A stretch of DNA of 15,968 bases, taken from the NCBI GenBank assembly GCA_031178305.1, contig JAPSJG010000029.1, forward strand, positions 1-15,968. The letters are read 5' to 3'. Source of the DNA: Sinorhizobium sp. (GTDB taxonomy: Bacteria; Pseudomonadota; Alphaproteobacteria; Rhizobiales; Rhizobiaceae). This document shows, one piece after another, positions 13,296 to 15,968 of the stretch. The position numbers and the translations under genes were made by a program. The notes under the pieces are model-generated. The model did no database searches. It had not been told where the DNA came from and saw nothing but the letters and a program-made list of their open reading frames with translations. Positions within the stretch are counted from its first letter, which is position 1. Every line of letters begins with the position of its first letter.

Positions 13296-15464
13296 TCACT
13301 CCCCAGCTTTCCCCCTTATTGCCGGCGCATCGGCAAAATGCTCGGCACGACGTGAAATCCGACGATAGAACTCCCCAAGTCCCGGGGTGAGTGCCGCCGC
13401 CTTCAGCTTCGCCATGCTTAGAAACCGGCGCGCTTCGGGCGAACGCAAGCGCAGAGCTTCGAGCAGCTGCCCGTGAATGCGCTGCAGTTCCAAGAACGCA
13501 GCGGAGGCGGCAAGCCTCTCGTCCCCGACTACGGCGAAAACCCTGCTTCGCGTGCTCCTGCCTTTCAGCGCCAACGCCCCCGCGTCGAGCACTGCGAAAC
13601 GGTCAAGCGGCTGCGCCGTGGTTTCGGAAACGAGGATGTCAAAACCGACATCCTTGCAGGCCGCTTCGATCCGCGCGGCCACATTCACCGCGTCGCCGAC
13701 GGCCGAATAGTTGAAATGCGTTTCCGCGCCCATATTGCCGACGCAGGCAATCCCCGAGTGGATGCCTACGCCGATCGCCACCTTTCGCTTGTCGCCGAAG
13801 CCGAACGCATCGCGCTCGTTCAGGTGGACGAGCGTCTCGCGCATCGCCAAGGCAGCACGAACGGCCTTACTGGGGTGGTCGGTGACGTCGACCGGGGCGT
13901 TCCAGAAGGCCATGATCGAATCGCCAATGAACTTGTCGAGCGTGCCCTCGCTGTCGACGACATGGCGGCTCAGCGCGTCGAGAAGCGTGTTGAGGAAGCG
14001 AACCACCTCGGTCGGCGACAGGCGCTCGCTGATCTCGGTGAAATTGCGCACGTCGACGAACATAATCGTCAGTTCGCGGTCGTCGCCGCCGAGGCGCAGG
14101 GCGTTCCGAGTGTGCTCGATGCGATAAAGCAATGACGGTGAGAGATATTGACCGAATGCACGCCGAACGACGCGCCGCTCCCTGTCGGTCACCAGGAAGC
14201 GGTAGGCCGTCGCTGCGAAATGCGTGATGGAACCGAAGAAGATCGGCGCCAGGGGATCGAACAGAAGCCCACCATGAAGGAAGGCGAGCCATGAGGCAGC
14301 GAGCGCCAGAGCGGTGACCAGCAGGCCACACGCCAGCGCCACGGCCGGGCTGACGAAGGTCGTCAACAACACAAGCAGGCTGCCTGCGACGGCGATTGAG
14401 AGGATTTCGAGCCCGTCGGCCCAGTCCGGGCGGGCGAGAAAACGCCCCGAAAGGATCTGCTCGACCGTCTGCGCGTGCAGCGACACGCCGGGTACGTCGT
14501 GCCCAAGAGCGGTTGCACGGATGTCCAGCAGTCCGGCGGCCGAGGTGCCGACGAAGACAATGCTGCCGTCGATTGCGGCCTTCACATCTGCAGCGATACC
14601 ATCCTGCGCGAGGACGCGACCTGCTGAGACATATCTCTCCGGCCGGTCCAGGCTGACATAGAGCCATAGCTCACCTGCAGCCGTGACCGGAATGACGAAA
14701 TCGCCAACCCTGATCTGCGTAATGGTATCGGGCACGTCCGTTGCACCGGCCAAGAGATAGGTCGAGGCGCCTTGCGCGACGCGCAGCGCTTCGAGCGCAA
14801 GGTTGGGATAGAGCTGCTCGCCATCGCTCAGGAGCAACGGTACGGCACGAACGATGGCAGATGAACCTTCCGGATTGAGACTTATATGGCCGATGCCGGC
14901 GGCATTCGCCTCGAGCTGCGGCCTGATCGGCGTAGCGGCGGCAAGGTGCGGCGGCGCCTCGAAGGGGTTCTCGCCGGTAAAGGCGAAGCCGGCCCTGACG
15001 GGCGGTCGATAGCTTCCGTCGTTGGAAAGGGCGAAGCCGAGGACCACCGGTTTTCCTGCGATGGTCTGAGCAAGGATCTCGTCATTGTCCGGCAATCGGT
15101 GGACGAGTGCCGGATCGATGCCCTTGACATCCCGCAGGACCGAACGCGGCGACAGGCGGTCGGGCTCGGAGAAAAGAACATCGAAGGCGATTACGGCCGC
15201 GCCCATCTCGGAGAGCCGCTTCACCAAATCTGCGATCCGGTCTCTTGGCCAGGGCCATTGGCCGAATTTCTTGAGCGAATCCTCATCGATGTCGACGACA
15301 CGAACGGGCAGGTCCTCGAAGGACCGCGGCGCGAGGCGCTGGTACTCGTCGAAGGTGACTTCGCGTGCAAATTTCAGCAATGGCGGATCGCTGGCGCGCA
15401 GCAGTGTCAGCGCCGCGACGAGGGCCAGACCGATGAAGACGCCAAGAAGTTGCGCGCGGGTCAT
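13296..15464 (-). CDS. CHASE2-domain class III adenylate/guanylate cyclase
   Basis: Membrane receptor cyclase of 722 residues. An N-terminal transmembrane segment (about 5-22) leads to an extracytoplasmic CHASE2 sensor (about 30-340, with VVDIDEDSLKKFGQWPWPRD and IVFVGTSAAGLLDIRAT as landmarks). About three transmembrane helices (354-425) then precede a C-terminal class III catalytic domain (about 462-630). Metal-binding Asp471 (FVDVRNFT) and Asp515 (DKFIGDSIMAFW) and the GDAVNVAARIE motif (590-600, catalytic Asn594 and Arg598) are present, so the enzyme looks active; Lys511 favours ATP as substrate. I chose the ATG at 15464, just before the first helix; an ATG at 15569 would add 35 unsupported residues. 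Lies 161 bases after cobQ in the same direction and converges on the FecR gene. The signal sensed is unknown. Confidence 0.92.
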   Translation of the reverse strand: MTRAQLLGVFIGLALVAALTLLRASDPPLLKFAREVTFDEYQRLAPRSFEDLPVRVVDIDEDSLKKFGQWPWPRDRIADLVKRLSEMGAAVIAFDVLFSEPDRLSPRSVLRDVKGIDPALVHRLPDNDEILAQTIAGKPVVLGFALSNDGSYRPPVRAGFAFTGENPFEAPPHLAAATPIRPQLEANAAGIGHISLNPEGSSAIVRAVPLLLSDGEQLYPNLALEALRVAQGASTYLLAGATDVPDTITQIRVGDFVIPVTAAGELWLYVSLDRPERYVSAGRVLAQDGIAADVKAAIDGSIVFVGTSAAGLLDIRATALGHDVPGVSLHAQTVEQILSGRFLARPDWADGLEILSIAVAGSLLVLLTTFVSPAVALACGLLVTALALAASWLAFLHGGLLFDPLAPIFFGSITHFAATAYRFLVTDRERRVVRRAFGQYLSPSLLYRIEHTRNALRLGGDDRELTIMFVDVRNFTEISERLSPTEVVRFLNTLLDALSRHVVDSEGTLDKFIGDSIMAFWNAPVDVTDHPSKAVRAALAMRETLVHLNERDAFGFGDKRKVAIGVGIHSGIACVGNMGAETHFNYSAVGDAVNVAARIEAACKDVGFDILVSETTAQPLDRFAVLDAGALALKGRSTRSRVFAVVGDERLAASAAFLELQRIHGQLLEALRLRSPEARRFLSMAKLKAAALTPGLGEFYRRISRRAEHFADAPAIRGKAGE

Positions 15465-15625
15465 GAACGGCGGTGTCCGACCTTTCGTGCCGGAGACCGC
15501 GCCAGAAGTGCGCCTCCGGAAAGACAGTCTGTCGCCACATGCGCCATGCTGCATCCTTCGCAGCCGCAATGCAATGGTTGGCAGGCCAGGGGCGTGACGC
15601 GATCGCCGGCAGCCGCCCCAGCGAC
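15465..15625 (-). other. Intergenic region between cobQ and the cyclase gene
   Basis: No promoter, terminator or small gene could be supported here. An in-frame extension of the cyclase ORF occupies much of it but resembles no family sequence. Confidence 0.3.
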
Positions 15626-15968
15626 CTACCCCAGCAGCCCATCAAGCCAGGCCCGGTCCAGCACCGCCTCGAGTTCGGCGGCGATATCGTCTAGCGCGGC
15701 GTCGACCGACTGGCGATAGTTCATTCCCCCGCCCTCGATGCCGAAGCTTTTCAAGAGCGCCGCACGATAGCCATCGCTGCCGAAGAGGCCATGGAGATAG
15801 GTTCCCATCACCGCGCCATCCGCCGACATCGCCCCGTCGAGGCGGCCGTCGATCGAGACCGGCGCGCGCCCGCAATCCGGACCCGCCGTCCTGCCGAGAT
15901 GGATTTCATAACCTTCGAGCGCAACATCATACTGCAGCGACCAGGCGCGGCTGTTGCGCACGGTCTTT
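15626..15968 (-). CDS. cobQ: CobQ, cobyric acid synthase (C-terminal fragment, 5' end outside window)
   Basis: Only the last 113 codons are visible, ending with TAG at 15628-15626. The segment has the C-terminal signature of the glutamine-dependent cobyric acid synthase: EGYEIHLGRTAGPDCGRAP, containing the glutaminase-domain catalytic His, then DGAMSADGAVMGTYLHGLFGSDGYR. CobQ amidates the b, d, e and g side chains of adenosylcobyrinic acid a,c-diamide to form cobyric acid, using ATP and glutamine in the cytosol. The ORF is open to the window edge, so the gene is simply cut, not truncated. CobB shares the glutaminase fold, but the wording here fits CobQ rather than a CobB paralogue. Confidence 0.92.
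   Translation of the reverse strand, partial: KTVRNSRAWSLQYDVALEGYEIHLGRTAGPDCGRAPVSIDGRLDGAMSADGAVMGTYLHGLFGSDGYRAALLKSFGIEGGGMNYRQSVDAALDDIAAELEAVLDRAWLDGLLG

Overview
The window looks like a chromosomal segment of a Sinorhizobium/Ensifer-type alphaproteobacterium (Hyphomicrobiales). The reasons are high GC, protein sequences typical of the rhizobial / 'Pseudomonas denitrificans' aerobic cobalamin (vitamin B12) genes, and several palindromic intergenic elements of the kind common in rhizobia. Genus is an inference from gene content and style, not from a marker gene.

Layout. (1) Positions 1-3640, minus strand: cobE, cobA, cobB and cobC, with cobB and cobC each joined to the upstream gene by an ATGA overlap; cobC runs off the left edge a few codons before its expected end. 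A plausible sigma70-type promoter and a long structured leader precede cobE. (2) Positions 3641-4227: leader, promoter and a RIME-like palindromic element. (3) Positions 4228-5013, plus strand: a TauE/SafE (TSUP) membrane permease, the only plus-strand gene in the cob part. (4) Positions 5096-11376, minus strand: operon cobP-cobW-cobN-cobO, with an inverted-repeat element of about 150 bp between cobW and cobN. It is preceded by a large adenosylcobalamin riboswitch (11521-11886) with a near-consensus promoter (TTGACA, 17 nt, TAATTA). Between riboswitch and cobP lie a hairpin and a 36-codon ORF whose stop overlaps the cobP start. (5) Positions 11971-13257: a secreted FecR-domain protein with a (K/R)PD repeat tail, flanked by two inverted copies of one palindromic repeat family; the downstream copy contributes the stop codon. 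(6) Positions 13296-15464, minus strand: a CHASE2 receptor-type class III adenylate/guanylate cyclase, convergent with the FecR gene. (7) Positions 15626-15968, minus strand: C-terminal end of cobQ.

Function. The cob genes cover distinct steps of the oxygen-dependent, late-cobalt-insertion B12 route: uroporphyrinogen methylation (CobA), a,c-diamidation (CobB), cobalt insertion (CobN, with CobW as accessory), corrinoid adenosylation (CobO), cobyric acid formation (CobQ), aminopropanol arm supply (CobC) and nucleotide-loop activation (CobP). CobE is a pathway-associated small protein. The riboswitch shows product feedback on the cobP operon. The FecR/CHASE2-cyclase pair is a signalling insertion with no evident link to B12 synthesis.

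No tRNA, rRNA, CRISPR array, IS transposase or prophage gene was seen. The less ordinary parts are the riboswitch-hairpin-leader-ORF arrangement, the FecR gene bracketed by inverted repeats, and the structured cobE leader.
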